Source: Hyphomicrobium sp. 99
GTDB lineage: Bacteria; Pseudomonadota; Alphaproteobacteria; Rhizobiales; Hyphomicrobiaceae
NCBI RefSeq assembly: GCF_000384335.2
Contig: NZ_KQ031382.1
Coordinates: forward strand, 1,240,001-1,304,000
Reading direction: 5' to 3'
DNA: 64,000 nucleotides
Of the stretch, positions 33,803-42,300 are shown one piece after another (positions within the stretch are counted from its first letter, which is position 1; every line of letters begins with the position of its first letter). Below the pieces are notes generated by a model, which searched no databases, was not told the origin of the DNA, and saw only the letters and a program-made list of their open reading frames with translations. A program made the translations under genes and the position numbers.

Positions 33803-34450
33803 TTAGCCCGCTGGTTTCGCGACGAGAAGAATGTCCGCGCCGTCCTTCAGGATCTCGAGCCGCATGCCAGCCGACGGCGCAATGCGCCACGTGTAGTAGG
33901 CCTGGATTGTGATCGCATCGAGCGCCAGCGGCTTGCCGGCGACGAAATCCGTCAGATATTGCGGCGGCCGCGCAGCCGTGCCCTTGCAACGGATAAGGAA
34001 CGTCGGCTGCTCGAACGAGCCGCCGATCGAAACATCGATCTCACCTCCGCGCGGCAAAGCCGTCACGGCAGAGGCGATGAGATTGAGAAGCAGCTTCACC
34101 TTGTCCTTGGCGACGAGGCCTGGAGCGCCGCGCCAGATCAGCTTGTGCTTGCCCTGCGTGATGCTGACGAAGCCGCGCGAAATCTTTTCCGCAGTGGCGA
34201 GGTCGATCATGCTGCCGGCCGATCCGGCGGCACCGAAAGCGAAGCGCGCAAATTCCAACCGCGCGGAGGCCTGCTCCGTTACGTTGCGAATGACGTTCAG
34301 CGCGTAGCTTTTCGCCTGTTCGTCGTCCTCCTCGTCAAGGATTTCCAGTCCGTTGAAGATAGCGCCGACCGGATTGATGATGTCGTGACAGATCTTGCTC
34401 GAGATCATTGCGGCGAGTTCAAGATCTGACGGCGGAACGCGCTGGTTCAT
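33803..34450 (-). CDS. chpT: Histidine phosphotransferase ChpT
   Basis: ChpT relays phosphate from the hybrid kinase CckA to CtrA and CpdR, controlling the alphaproteobacterial cell cycle. The 215-residue product has the dimerisation/phosphotransfer helix pair with the His box CHDIINPVGAIFNGLE (His22). A degenerate GHKL-like C-terminal domain follows that does not bind ATP. The reading frame extends 100 codons upstream, but the ATG at 34450, with AAGGGC upstream, gives the standard protein. It is divergent from cysQ; the 280-bp space between them has no other gene. A receiver gene and CtrA box follow downstream. Confidence 0.92.
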   Translation of the reverse strand: MNQRVPPSDLELAAMISSKICHDIINPVGAIFNGLEILDEEDDEQAKSYALNVIRNVTEQASARLEFARFAFGAAGSAGSMIDLATAEKISRGFVSITQGKHKLIWRGAPGLVAKDKVKLLLNLIASAVTALPRGGEIDVSIGGSFEQPTFLIRCKGTAARPPQYLTDFVAGKPLALDAITIQAYYTWRIAPSAGMRLEILKDGADILLVAKPAG

Positions 34451-34730
34451 TAGTAGCCCTTTTCTGAGATGCTCCCTATCGAGAGCGTGCGGCAGCTCAA
34501 GCGCGACAGCGCGACGCGAACCGACGGGGGCCGCTTGCGATAATGCCCTGTGCTCTGATACATGCGCCGAATGACGGTTGCCAAGTCTCGCGGCCAATGG
34601 GCTCTCGAGGCCCGGATTTTCATGGAAGACATGGGTCTTACGCGCCACGGTAAGAACTGCGGTGCGGAAGACGTATTCGTATCGCGGGCTCGCTCCGTGC
34701 AAACTGATTCGAACTGGGGTTAGCTTCGCG

Positions 34731-35585
34731 ATGTCGCCAATCGACGTCAACGATCACGATGCTCTGATCGCTGCCTTGCTCCCGGCTGTTCGCACGGCCG
34801 GACGGCTTGAGATGGCGCATTTCACCAACGGCGTAAAGTTCGAACAGAAAGCCGACAGGTCACCCGTAACGGTCGCCGATCAAGAGGCCGAGGACGTTCT
34901 TCTGGCGGCGCTCGCTCAAGTTGCGCCTGATGTGCCTGTCGTGGCCGAAGAGCAAATCGCAGCAGGCGGCGTCTGCGAATATGCCAAGCTCTTCTTCCTT
35001 GTCGACGCGCTTGACGGAACGCGGCTGTTCATTCGCGGCAAGCCCGAGTTTTCGATCAACATTGCTCTCGTCGAAGACGGAAAGACGCGATTTGGCTTGA
35101 TCTATCTGCCTCCGTCCGAACGGCTGTTTGTGACGAGGTCGGATGGCGCGTCCTACGAGGCTCGCCTTTCTCAGCAAGAAGAAACGCCTTTCGCCGCGTT
35201 GAAGTTCAAACGTCTGGCGACACGCAAGCCTGATCCGGCTGCGCTGGTCGCCTTCAATAGCCGCGGCACCGGGAACGCCAGCTCCAGCCTCCTGACGACG
35301 CTCAAGGTGCAGGACGCAAGGCCGCTCGGCTCGTCCATGAAATTCTGCCTGATCGCAGCAGGCGAGGGCGATCTCTACGCGCGATTTGGCGAAACATACG
35401 AATGGGATACGGCCGCCGGCCAAGCAATCCTCGAGGCCGCGGGCGGCACGGTCGCGAAAATCGACGGAACGCAGTTGACCTACGGGCATTTCGAGCGCGG
35501 CTATCGCAACCCCTATTTCGTCGCCTGGGGACGCCAGCCATTGTGGCGCGGCGGTGAGGCCGGAATGCCCGCGCCAAGCGCATAG
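34731..35585 (+). CDS. cysQ: 3'(2'),5'-bisphosphate nucleotidase CysQ
   Basis: CysQ removes the 3'-phosphate from PAP made during sulfate assimilation, using Mg. The 284-residue product belongs to the inositol-monophosphatase fold: VVAEEQ (metal glutamates near residue 73), then the signature normally written DPxDGT, which here reads VDALDGTRLF (Asp92 and Asp95 kept, Pro93 replaced by Ala). GEFT-like GKPEFSINIAL and a C-terminal YEWDTAAGQAILEAAGG complete the fold. The catalytic aspartates and threonine are present, so activity is plausible. The ATG at 34731 gives the usual length. It is divergent from chpT. Confidence 0.9.
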   Translation: MSPIDVNDHDALIAALLPAVRTAGRLEMAHFTNGVKFEQKADRSPVTVADQEAEDVLLAALAQVAPDVPVVAEEQIAAGGVCEYAKLFFLVDALDGTRLFIRGKPEFSINIALVEDGKTRFGLIYLPPSERLFVTRSDGASYEARLSQQEETPFAALKFKRLATRKPDPAALVAFNSRGTGNASSSLLTTLKVQDARPLGSSMKFCLIAAGEGDLYARFGETYEWDTAAGQAILEAAGGTVAKIDGTQLTYGHFERGYRNPYFVAWGRQPLWRGGEAGMPAPSA

Positions 35586-35736
35586 GCAACGCGAATTGGC
35601 CATACTTTAGCAACACATGGCGGCGAATCTGTAAAATAGAAGGCGAACACTCGCTCGGCCCTAGGTGGGCTGCACGAATCGCGTGCGATGGCCGGACGAG
35701 GGTCTCGTCGAATAAGAACAATGAGGGGTCACGCCG

Positions 35737-36579
35737 ATGCGGCGCCGCGGCTTCGATAGAACAACGCGAATAAAAGGTGCGGCCTACGCATCGATCTTCA
35801 GCTTAGCTGCGTGCTTTTTCGTCGGAGGCTCGACCGCCGACGCGCAGGATGACGCCTATCGGCCGCCGGCGGACACTTACACCGGCCAAAGCGGCGTCGA
35901 CTCATACCGCACAGCTCCGCCGCCGCCACCGGACAACAACTACGCCCCGCCGCCGCGAAACTCCGCAGGCGGAGATCCCTATGGCCCCTACAACGGTCCG
36001 CGTGATCAGGGTGGCGATCCCGGCGGCTACGGCGCGCCTTACGCGCCGCCTCCCGAAAGCGCAGGCCGCGGCTACGAGCCCGGTCCTCCCGAGCGAGACA
36101 CATATTCGGAAGATGAAATCATCCGTGCCGGGAACCACTTCTTCGGCAAGGTCAGCGGTGGACTGGCGTCAGCCGTCGAATGGGCCTTCCAGAAGGCCGG
36201 CAGGCCCAATGGCTACATCCTGGGAGAGGACGCAGCCGGCGCCTTCGTTGCCGGTCTGGCTTATGGCGAGGGCACCCTTTACACGAAGGACGCCGGTTCC
36301 TTCCGGGTCTACTGGCAAGGTCCTTCGGTCGGCTATGATTTTGGCGCCGACGGCTCTAAAGTCATGACGCTGGTTTATAACCTCCGAGACCCAAACGACA
36401 TTTTTGATCGTTTCGGTGGCGTCGAGGGAAGTGCCTACCTCGTAGGCGGCGTTAGCGTACAGTTCCAGAAGTCCGGCCACGTCTCCTTAGCCCCAATTAG
36501 GGCTGGAGTAGGCCTTCGGCTGGGTGCCAATGTCGGCTATTTGAAGTATACAAGGAGCCCAACCTGGAACCCATTCTGA
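35737..36579 (+). CDS. eipA: EipA-family envelope protein (DUF1134)
   Basis: EipA is a periplasmic protein with a small SH3-like beta-barrel needed for envelope integrity in alphaproteobacteria such as Brucella. The 280-residue product has a signal peptide (about residues 12-36), a long Pro/Gly/Tyr-rich linker (about 37-130), then the DUF1134 domain. That domain holds EDEIIRAGNHFFGKVSGGLASAVEWAFQKAGRPNGYILG and continues to the end (GVGLRLGANVGYLKYTRSPTWNPF). The linker is longer than in the Brucella protein as I remember it. GAGGGG lies about eight bases before the ATG. A terminator follows. Confidence 0.88.
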   Translation: MRRRGFDRTTRIKGAAYASIFSLAACFFVGGSTADAQDDAYRPPADTYTGQSGVDSYRTAPPPPPDNNYAPPPRNSAGGDPYGPYNGPRDQGGDPGGYGAPYAPPPESAGRGYEPGPPERDTYSEDEIIRAGNHFFGKVSGGLASAVEWAFQKAGRPNGYILGEDAAGAFVAGLAYGEGTLYTKDAGSFRVYWQGPSVGYDFGADGSKVMTLVYNLRDPNDIFDRFGGVEGSAYLVGGVSVQFQKSGHVSLAPIRAGVGLRLGANVGYLKYTRSPTWNPF

Positions 36580-36620
36580 TGGCCGCGGCCAGCTCAGTAC
36601 GGGTTTGGCATGGTAGCGAG

Positions 36621-36638
36621 GCCCAAAAGTGGGCTTTT
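36621..36638 (+). terminator. Rho-independent terminator after eipA
   Basis: The 5-bp stem GCCCA/TGGGC (36621-36625 with 36630-36634) with a 4-nt loop is followed by TTTTCT. It lies 42 bp after the eipA stop. A 12-bp perfect palindrome, TGGCCGCGGCCA (36580-36591), sits immediately after the stop and may add to termination. Confidence 0.55.
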
Positions 36639-36703
36639 CTGCCGGTTAGAAATTGTTGCCATCGGCGGGGGCCGAGAAGCTTTTCAATTCAGGGCGAGTT
36701 TTC

Positions 36704-38107
36704 TTGATAACCCTTTCTGCCGCGATGCTCGTGATGCTGGGCTTTCTAATCGCGGCCCTGATCGTGGTTGTGCTTTTGCCTGCCTACAGGCGGCGCGTCG
36801 AACGCTTTACCTCCGAAGCATTGAAACGGACGCTCCCGCTCACCGAAGCCGAAATTCGCGCCGACAAAGACCGCCTGCGCGCTGACTTCGCGATGGAAGT
36901 GCACCGCCTCGAATCCAAGCTCGAGGAAGCGAGCCTGACGGCCGCGCGCCAAAGGGTCGAGGTCAATCGCCGCGACGCCAAGATCCAGGAACTGTCCGAG
37001 TCGATCGCCGATCAGAAGATGAGCGTCGAGGAGCATGAAAATGCTCGCCGCGTTCTCGAGCAGGCCATCCTCGACAGATTGCCGAAGGTTGAGCAGCGTC
37101 TCGTCGAGACGCGAAAGCTGCTGGCCACGCGCGACCGAGAGATCAAGACGTTGTCCGCGACGAGTGCCAAGCAGGCCGCGGCGCTCGAGGAAGCAACCCA
37201 GCTCAACAAGCAACGCGAAAGAGAACTCGCTCAGTTGCGCACGGCGCTCGAAACGCGAGCGGTTCGCAATCGCGCCGGTTCGGCTGGCGCAATCGCTGAT
37301 AGCGACGTCGCTCTTCGCACCGAACTTGAAGCCATGCGCGAGAAGACGCGCGAACAGGCCGCTCTGATTGAACGCCTGAAGGGCGCCGCCGCGGTTGCTC
37401 AATCGGCTCCCGAGCGCGACGAGCAGAATGCGGAAATTAAGCGGTTGCTGCTGACCCTCGCCAAGACGGAGGCCGAGTTGGCCTCGCTTAAGTCTTCGAT
37501 CGGCGGCGATGACGCGGAAAAAATGGCGCTCGAAGATCGCATTGCCGATCTTCAGTCGGCTGTCGATGCGAAGTCGACCGAGATGGCGAAGCTCAAGGCC
37601 GCGCTCAAAGTCTACGAGGAGAAGGACGCTGAGCCGCGAGGCCTGGCGGATAAAGCGGATCTCAGCGCACTGCAGGCCGAGCTCGAAAATCAGCGCCGCA
37701 TCATCACCGAGCTTCGTGCCGAGATCGCTTCTGGCCAGGAACGTCTGTCGCGGCAGGCCCTTCGCTTCCACGAAGAGCTTCGGCGGATAAATCCGGAGCC
37801 GGTTGCGGAACCGTCAGCCGATAAGGCCGGTTCGCCGCGGCCCTCGCTCGCGGAACGCATTTCGTCTCCGCGCGGACCGCGCCCGGCGGTCGCCTCAAAT
37901 GATCACGGGGCGGAAACACCCGATCAGCAGCGGCCGGGATCGTATCTGCGCGCTTTGAACAGCAATGGTGCGGGCGCACCGGGTGACGCAGCCGCGGACA
38001 AGCCGCCGTCATTACCGGCCAGTGAAGCAGACCAGAGTGCTAGTCCCGCAACCCCGCCGCACCGTCCCCGCCTTCTCGAGCGCATTAGCGGCATCGATAA
38101 GCGCTAG
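36704..38107 (+). CDS. Membrane-anchored coiled-coil protein
   Basis: The product has one N-terminal membrane helix (MLVMLGFLIAALIVVVLLPAY) and then a very long Glu/Lys/Arg/Ala-rich coiled coil (about 300 residues). A Pro/Ser/Arg-rich disordered tail ends HRPRLLERISGIDKR. No enzymatic motif is visible. The best start is uncertain: TTG at 36704 follows AGGGCGAG, and ATG at 36725 directly starts the membrane helix; the open frame begins at 36653. It may organise a membrane-linked structure, but no specific family was recognised. Confidence 0.75.
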   Translation: MITLSAAMLVMLGFLIAALIVVVLLPAYRRRVERFTSEALKRTLPLTEAEIRADKDRLRADFAMEVHRLESKLEEASLTAARQRVEVNRRDAKIQELSESIADQKMSVEEHENARRVLEQAILDRLPKVEQRLVETRKLLATRDREIKTLSATSAKQAAALEEATQLNKQRERELAQLRTALETRAVRNRAGSAGAIADSDVALRTELEAMREKTREQAALIERLKGAAAVAQSAPERDEQNAEIKRLLLTLAKTEAELASLKSSIGGDDAEKMALEDRIADLQSAVDAKSTEMAKLKAALKVYEEKDAEPRGLADKADLSALQAELENQRRIITELRAEIASGQERLSRQALRFHEELRRINPEPVAEPSADKAGSPRPSLAERISSPRGPRPAVASNDHGAETPDQQRPGSYLRALNSNGAGAPGDAAADKPPSLPASEADQSASPATPPHRPRLLERISGIDKR

Positions 38108-38243
38108 CTGTCGGCGAAAGGAAAGGGATCGCTAGCAAGGGGCATAGCGTTTCCAAACATTGCCTTGCCGCCCGCAGTTCCCATCTTATGGTATCGGCTG
38201 AGGCAGTACGTTGAACCTGTAACCTCTCATTACGCGGCGGATT

Positions 38244-39242
38244 ATGACTGAAGTCCAACACCGGCACGACGATCACAGCGCTGACCATGATCACGGGGCT
38301 CACGGCCATAACCACAGTCATAGCCACAGCCACAGTCATGTGCCGAAGGATTTCGGGTTCGCATTCGCGCTGGGAACGGCTCTGAACCTCGGCTTCGTTC
38401 TCGTCGAGGTCATAGCCGGGTTCCTCGCCAACTCGATGGCGCTTGTCGCCGACGCGGGTCACAACTTCGGTGACGTCCTGGGCCTCCTGATGGCCTGGGG
38501 CGCGAGCGTCCTCGTAAAGCGCCGGCCCACGCCGCGCTTCACCTACGGCTTCGGATCATCGACGATATTGGCCGCACTCGCCAACGCGGTTCTGCTTCTC
38601 GTGGCCGTCGGCGCAATTGTGCTCGAAGCCAGCCAGCGCCTGATCACACCGGAGCCCGTAGCAGGCGGCATGATGATCGCCGTCGCCGCCGTTGGAATCG
38701 TGATCAACGGATTCACCGCTTGGCTGTTCGTTTCAGGCAGCGAACGCGACGTCAATATTCGGGGCGCCTATCTGCACATGATGGCGGACACGGGCGTTTC
38801 GCTCGGTGTCGTCGTCGCCGGCGTAGCGGTGGTCCTCACGGGATGGAATTGGCTCGATCCCGTCGTCAGTCTCATCATCGCCGTCGTCATCGTCTGGAGC
38901 ACGTGGGGACTTCTGAAGGATTCCATGCACCTTGCGATGCAGGGCGTGCCGGTCACCATCGATGTCGCAAAAGTGCAACTGCGACTTCTGGAGCTGCCCG
39001 GCGTCGTCAGCATCCACGATCTCCACATCTGGCCGATGAGCACGACGGCAACGGCGTTGACCTGCCATCTGGTCATGCCCGATGGCCACCCCGGCGACGC
39101 GTTCATCGAAACGGCGACGAAAATGCTGCACGACGAATTCGAGATCCGCCACGCGACGTTCCAGTTCGAGGTGAGCGGCGATGCCCCGTGTGGCCTTGGC
39201 GCAGGCTGCACCGCTGTGGCTGGCCATCATGCGCACGCTTGA
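38244..39242 (+). CDS. Cation diffusion facilitator, zinc/cobalt/cadmium efflux (CzcD-like)
   Basis: This CDF transporter exchanges cytoplasmic zinc or related metals for protons across the inner membrane. The 332-residue product has a histidine-rich cytoplasmic N terminus (about ten His in HRHDDHSADHDHGAHGHNHSHSHSHSHV), six membrane helices, and a metallochaperone-like C-terminal domain. Metal-site motifs are visible in helix 2 (ADAGHNFGDVLG) and helix 5 (HMMADTGVSLG), matching the HxxxD pairs of zinc CDFs. It stands alone in its operon with no visible metal-regulator gene beside it. Confidence 0.92.
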   Translation: MTEVQHRHDDHSADHDHGAHGHNHSHSHSHSHVPKDFGFAFALGTALNLGFVLVEVIAGFLANSMALVADAGHNFGDVLGLLMAWGASVLVKRRPTPRFTYGFGSSTILAALANAVLLLVAVGAIVLEASQRLITPEPVAGGMMIAVAAVGIVINGFTAWLFVSGSERDVNIRGAYLHMMADTGVSLGVVVAGVAVVLTGWNWLDPVVSLIIAVVIVWSTWGLLKDSMHLAMQGVPVTIDVAKVQLRLLELPGVVSIHDLHIWPMSTTATALTCHLVMPDGHPGDAFIETATKMLHDEFEIRHATFQFEVSGDAPCGLGAGCTAVAGHHAHA

Positions 39243-39362
39243 TACCCATCCCAGCACCTTCCCCAATTGATCCGTAGATGCGGTGAGCCGGTAATCGTCT
39301 CAAGGCACGCGCAAGCCAAACCTGAAACAGATCAACTATTCTGCGAGCTGTTGGGGTGAGAC

Positions 39363-40256
39363 GTGAAAATACTTCTTGTCGGCCATGGCTACGTAGGCAG
39401 CTACTTGTTACCGGTCCTGGCTCAAGCCGGACTTGACGTTTCTGTTTGCGACCAAAACGTCGAGCGTCTCGCGGGCGTGCCGAACGCCATGCGCTGCCGC
39501 TATCAGGAACTGACGATAGCGGATCTCGCCGATTTCAATGTCATCCTGTGGTTCGCAGGGCATTCGAGCGTCCCGATGTCGCTCAGTGACCCCGACGGCG
39601 CCCTCGCCAACAACTGCCTCGACCTTCTCCATTTCGCGCGCCGCAAACAGCTCAATGCGCGATTGATCTACGCCAGCACCGCGAGCGTCTATTCGGTGAT
39701 GATGTCGGAGAATGGCATAGCGCCGCCGTCGCTCGACGAATCCGAGACCCGGCTCGACCCGGTCAATCCCTACGACTGCTCGAAGGTCTCGATGGACGCG
39801 CTCGCCCGTTGCTTCGCGAACGCGATAACCGGAATTCGCCTCGGCACGGTGTGCGGCATGAGCCCCTTCCTGCGCCCCGAGCTGATCTTCAATGCGATGA
39901 ATATCGCCGCGATGCGCGATGGCTGTGTTCAAGTCCGCAATAGGCGCTCCTATCGCAACATCCTCTTCCTCGAAGATCTGGCTCATTACGTCTTGAGGCT
40001 CATCGAGCTTCGCGATGATCTTCCGCCGATCCTGAACACCGGTTCGCTCAACATCAGCATCGGTCAGCTCGCCGACAGCATCGCAGCATTCCATGGTGTG
40101 CCCGTGGTCGATCACGGCAACGCGCTGACGTACTCATTCCAGATGAATTGTCAGAAGATCCAGTCGCTGTGCGGCGCGGCGCGCGCCATCGGCATTGCCG
40201 AACGCTGCGAGCGTTTCAGCGCAAGCTATCGCCCCGAGTTAAAAGCAGCATCATGA
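39363..40256 (+). CDS. NAD-dependent epimerase/dehydratase family protein
   Basis: The 297-residue protein has an extended-SDR Rossmann fold: a beta-alpha-beta start KILLVGHGYVGSYL, and a catalytic region in STASVYSVMM with a Tyr-xxx-Lys site in NPYDCSKVSMDAL. It likely acts on a nucleotide-sugar. The Gly motif GHGYVG resembles that of dTDP-sugar reductases or epimerases. The start is GTG at 39363 with GGGGTGAG upstream. Its TGA overlaps the next ATG (ATGA), which couples it to the C-methyltransferase. The pair is likely to make a modified sugar for a surface glycan. Confidence 0.82.
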   Translation: MKILLVGHGYVGSYLLPVLAQAGLDVSVCDQNVERLAGVPNAMRCRYQELTIADLADFNVILWFAGHSSVPMSLSDPDGALANNCLDLLHFARRKQLNARLIYASTASVYSVMMSENGIAPPSLDESETRLDPVNPYDCSKVSMDALARCFANAITGIRLGTVCGMSPFLRPELIFNAMNIAAMRDGCVQVRNRRSYRNILFLEDLAHYVLRLIELRDDLPPILNTGSLNISIGQLADSIAAFHGVPVVDHGNALTYSFQMNCQKIQSLCGAARAIGIAERCERFSASYRPELKAAS

Positions 40257-41497
40257 CGGTAGATTGCGAACCACAGCGTACCTGCATCGTTTGCAATGGG
40301 CTGGTGAAGCCCTTGCTCGACTTGGACGTTCAGCCGCCCGCTAATCAGCTGCTCGCAGATCCTGACGAGGCGCACGAAGCGTTTCCATTAGGTTTTGCGA
40401 TTTGCCCCGATTGCACGCACGGACAGCTCACGCACTTCGTCGATCCGGCTAAGCTGTTCAAGCATTATCTCTACGCGAGCGGAACGAGCGGAACGCTCAA
40501 GGCTTACTTCGAATGGTTCGCCGATACGTTGCTGCGCGCGAGCAAGCCCGGCGCCCGCGTTCTGGAGATTGCTTCCAACGACGGCAGCCTCTTGGGATGC
40601 CTGGAAGCGCGAGGCTTCGACGCCGTGGGCGTCGATCCCGCAGAAAACCTCAATAAGATCGCCACCGCCGCCGGGCGAAAAGTCGTCACCGGCTTCTTTC
40701 CTGCCGCGCGGCCCGAAGGGCAATTCGATATCATCATCGCGATGAACGTCGCGGCCCACACGCCAGACCCGGCGACGTTCATGCGCGGTGTGCGCGAATG
40801 CTTGGCTCCGGGCGGCATTGCGATCATTCAGACGAGCCAAGCGTTGATGATCGCCAATGGCGAATTCGATACCGTCTATCATGAGCATTATTCATTCTAC
40901 ACTGTCGCTTCGATGGCCCGCCTCGCCGAGATCTGCGGCTTGCGAGTCGAGGCGTCTCAGCTCACCTCTGTGCATGGCGTGAGCCTGCTTTCTTTCCTCA
41001 GAAGATCGGACGATGCGTCCCCGCCCTTCGCTTTCGAGGGCGGCGAGCCTTTCACCGTCGCGTGGCCGTCGCCGACACCGCCGTCGCTGTCTCGCGATCT
41101 CTCCGGCGACGAGGTCCTGAGCGCGTACGCGACATTTGCCGACGGCGCGAAGGGCGCGATGAGCGCCGCAGCGGAAGTCGTCAATCAGCATCAGGCATCA
41201 GGCCGTAAAATCGCTCTCGTTGGCGTTGCGGCGAAAGCGCTGACCTTCGTCCGCGCTGCTGGCATTGTCCCTGACGTCTACCTCGACGAAGCGGCGCTGA
41301 AGGTCGGCTTGACCATTCCGGGCACCGAGCATGCGATCCAGCCATTCAGCAAAGCAGCTGATATCGCTGGCGACACGACGTTTCTGATCGGAGCCTGGAA
41401 CTTTGCGGATGAGCTCATCCGGAAGATCAGGCAGCAAAGCGCGGGCGCTTCGCCGAAATTCATAATCTATTTTCCGCAGCTTCGTGAGATCGGGTGA
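40253..41497 (+). CDS. C-methyltransferase with zinc-binding N terminus
   Basis: The 414-residue product has the architecture of sugar C-methyltransferases such as TylC3/NovU. An N-terminal zinc knuckle (TCIVCNG, then AICPDCTHGQ) is followed by a class I SAM domain (RVLEIASNDGSLLGCLEARGFDAVGVDPA) and a C-terminal Methyltransf_14 domain. The His/Glu region VYHEHYSFYT matches the catalytic base region of this family. The chosen ATG 40253 overlaps the epimerase stop (ATGA). It probably adds a methyl group to a deoxy-sugar nucleotide. Confidence 0.88.
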   Translation: MTVDCEPQRTCIVCNGLVKPLLDLDVQPPANQLLADPDEAHEAFPLGFAICPDCTHGQLTHFVDPAKLFKHYLYASGTSGTLKAYFEWFADTLLRASKPGARVLEIASNDGSLLGCLEARGFDAVGVDPAENLNKIATAAGRKVVTGFFPAARPEGQFDIIIAMNVAAHTPDPATFMRGVRECLAPGGIAIIQTSQALMIANGEFDTVYHEHYSFYTVASMARLAEICGLRVEASQLTSVHGVSLLSFLRRSDDASPPFAFEGGEPFTVAWPSPTPPSLSRDLSGDEVLSAYATFADGAKGAMSAAAEVVNQHQASGRKIALVGVAAKALTFVRAAGIVPDVYLDEAALKVGLTIPGTEHAIQPFSKAADIAGDTTFLIGAWNFADELIRKIRQQSAGASPKFIIYFPQLREIG

Positions 41498-41503
41498 GAC
41501 GGC

Positions 41504-42280
41504 ATGCCGAAGCGGGTCGTCATCTCCCACTTCTTCAACGAGGCTTATCTGCTCCCTTGGTGGCTTCGCCATCATCGTGAGATCTTCGATCACGGCGTGC
41601 TGATCGATTATCATTCCACGGACGCGTCCGTTGAAATCTGCCGCGAACTGGTGCCCCATTGGGAAATCGTCCCCTCGGAAAACGCCACGTTTGCAGCGCT
41701 TCTCTGCGATTTCGAAGTGATGAAGCATGAGCAGCGTTTCCCGGACGCGTGGAAATTAGCGCTCAACACCACCGAATTTTTTGTCGCTCCAGGATTGGAT
41801 AAGATGGAGCGCCTTATGACCCAGCACGACCTGACGGGCGTCTGCCTGCCAGGCGCCGTGATGGTCGATACCGATCCGCAGAATCCCGCCGATCCGTTGC
41901 GGCCGTTGGTCGAGCAAAAGGCAACGGGTATTTGGGAAGACGAGATCGACTTCGCGTCTTTGGCCATCCCGGGCCTGACATTTCCGACCCGCAGCAGGCT
42001 CTATCATCGCTACACGATCGGAGCGTATACGCCCGGCCGGCATTCATCGCATTTGCCGCGCCAATGCAACGGCAGTCGCGACCTCGGATCAATCAGATGG
42101 TACGGGTTCAGTCCGTGGTCGAATGCCTTCAAGGCCCGAAAACTGCAGATTTCGTCAAAGCGCGACAGCTTCGACATCAAAAACGGTTTCGGTGCGCAGC
42201 ATCAGGCCGACATTGCCGAACTCGATGGACGCTGGTCGAAGCTCGCAGCCCTGAGCGGCGTATTACGTAACGCCGCTTGA
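41504..42280 (+). CDS. Glycosyltransferase-like protein (GT-A type)
   Basis: The 258-residue product opens MPKRVVISHFFNEAYLLPWWLRHHREIFDHGVLIDYHSTDAS, the layout of Glyco_tranf_2_4-type glycosyltransferases. The later part holds PTRSRLYHRYTIGAYTPGRHSSHLPR. The short-range DxD motif typical of GT-A enzymes is not clear; VMVDTD may serve. It starts six bases after the methyltransferase stop, in the same operon. The donor and acceptor are unknown. Confidence 0.75.
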   Translation: MPKRVVISHFFNEAYLLPWWLRHHREIFDHGVLIDYHSTDASVEICRELVPHWEIVPSENATFAALLCDFEVMKHEQRFPDAWKLALNTTEFFVAPGLDKMERLMTQHDLTGVCLPGAVMVDTDPQNPADPLRPLVEQKATGIWEDEIDFASLAIPGLTFPTRSRLYHRYTIGAYTPGRHSSHLPRQCNGSRDLGSIRWYGFSPWSNAFKARKLQISSKRDSFDIKNGFGAQHQADIAELDGRWSKLAALSGVLRNAA

Positions 42281-42300
42281 TTTCTTTCACATTACGATAG

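Noticed and set aside
36746..37771. 341-codon minus-strand ORF inside the coiled-coil gene
   Set aside because: It is antisense to the coiled-coil protein; the apparent openness comes from its regular codon use.
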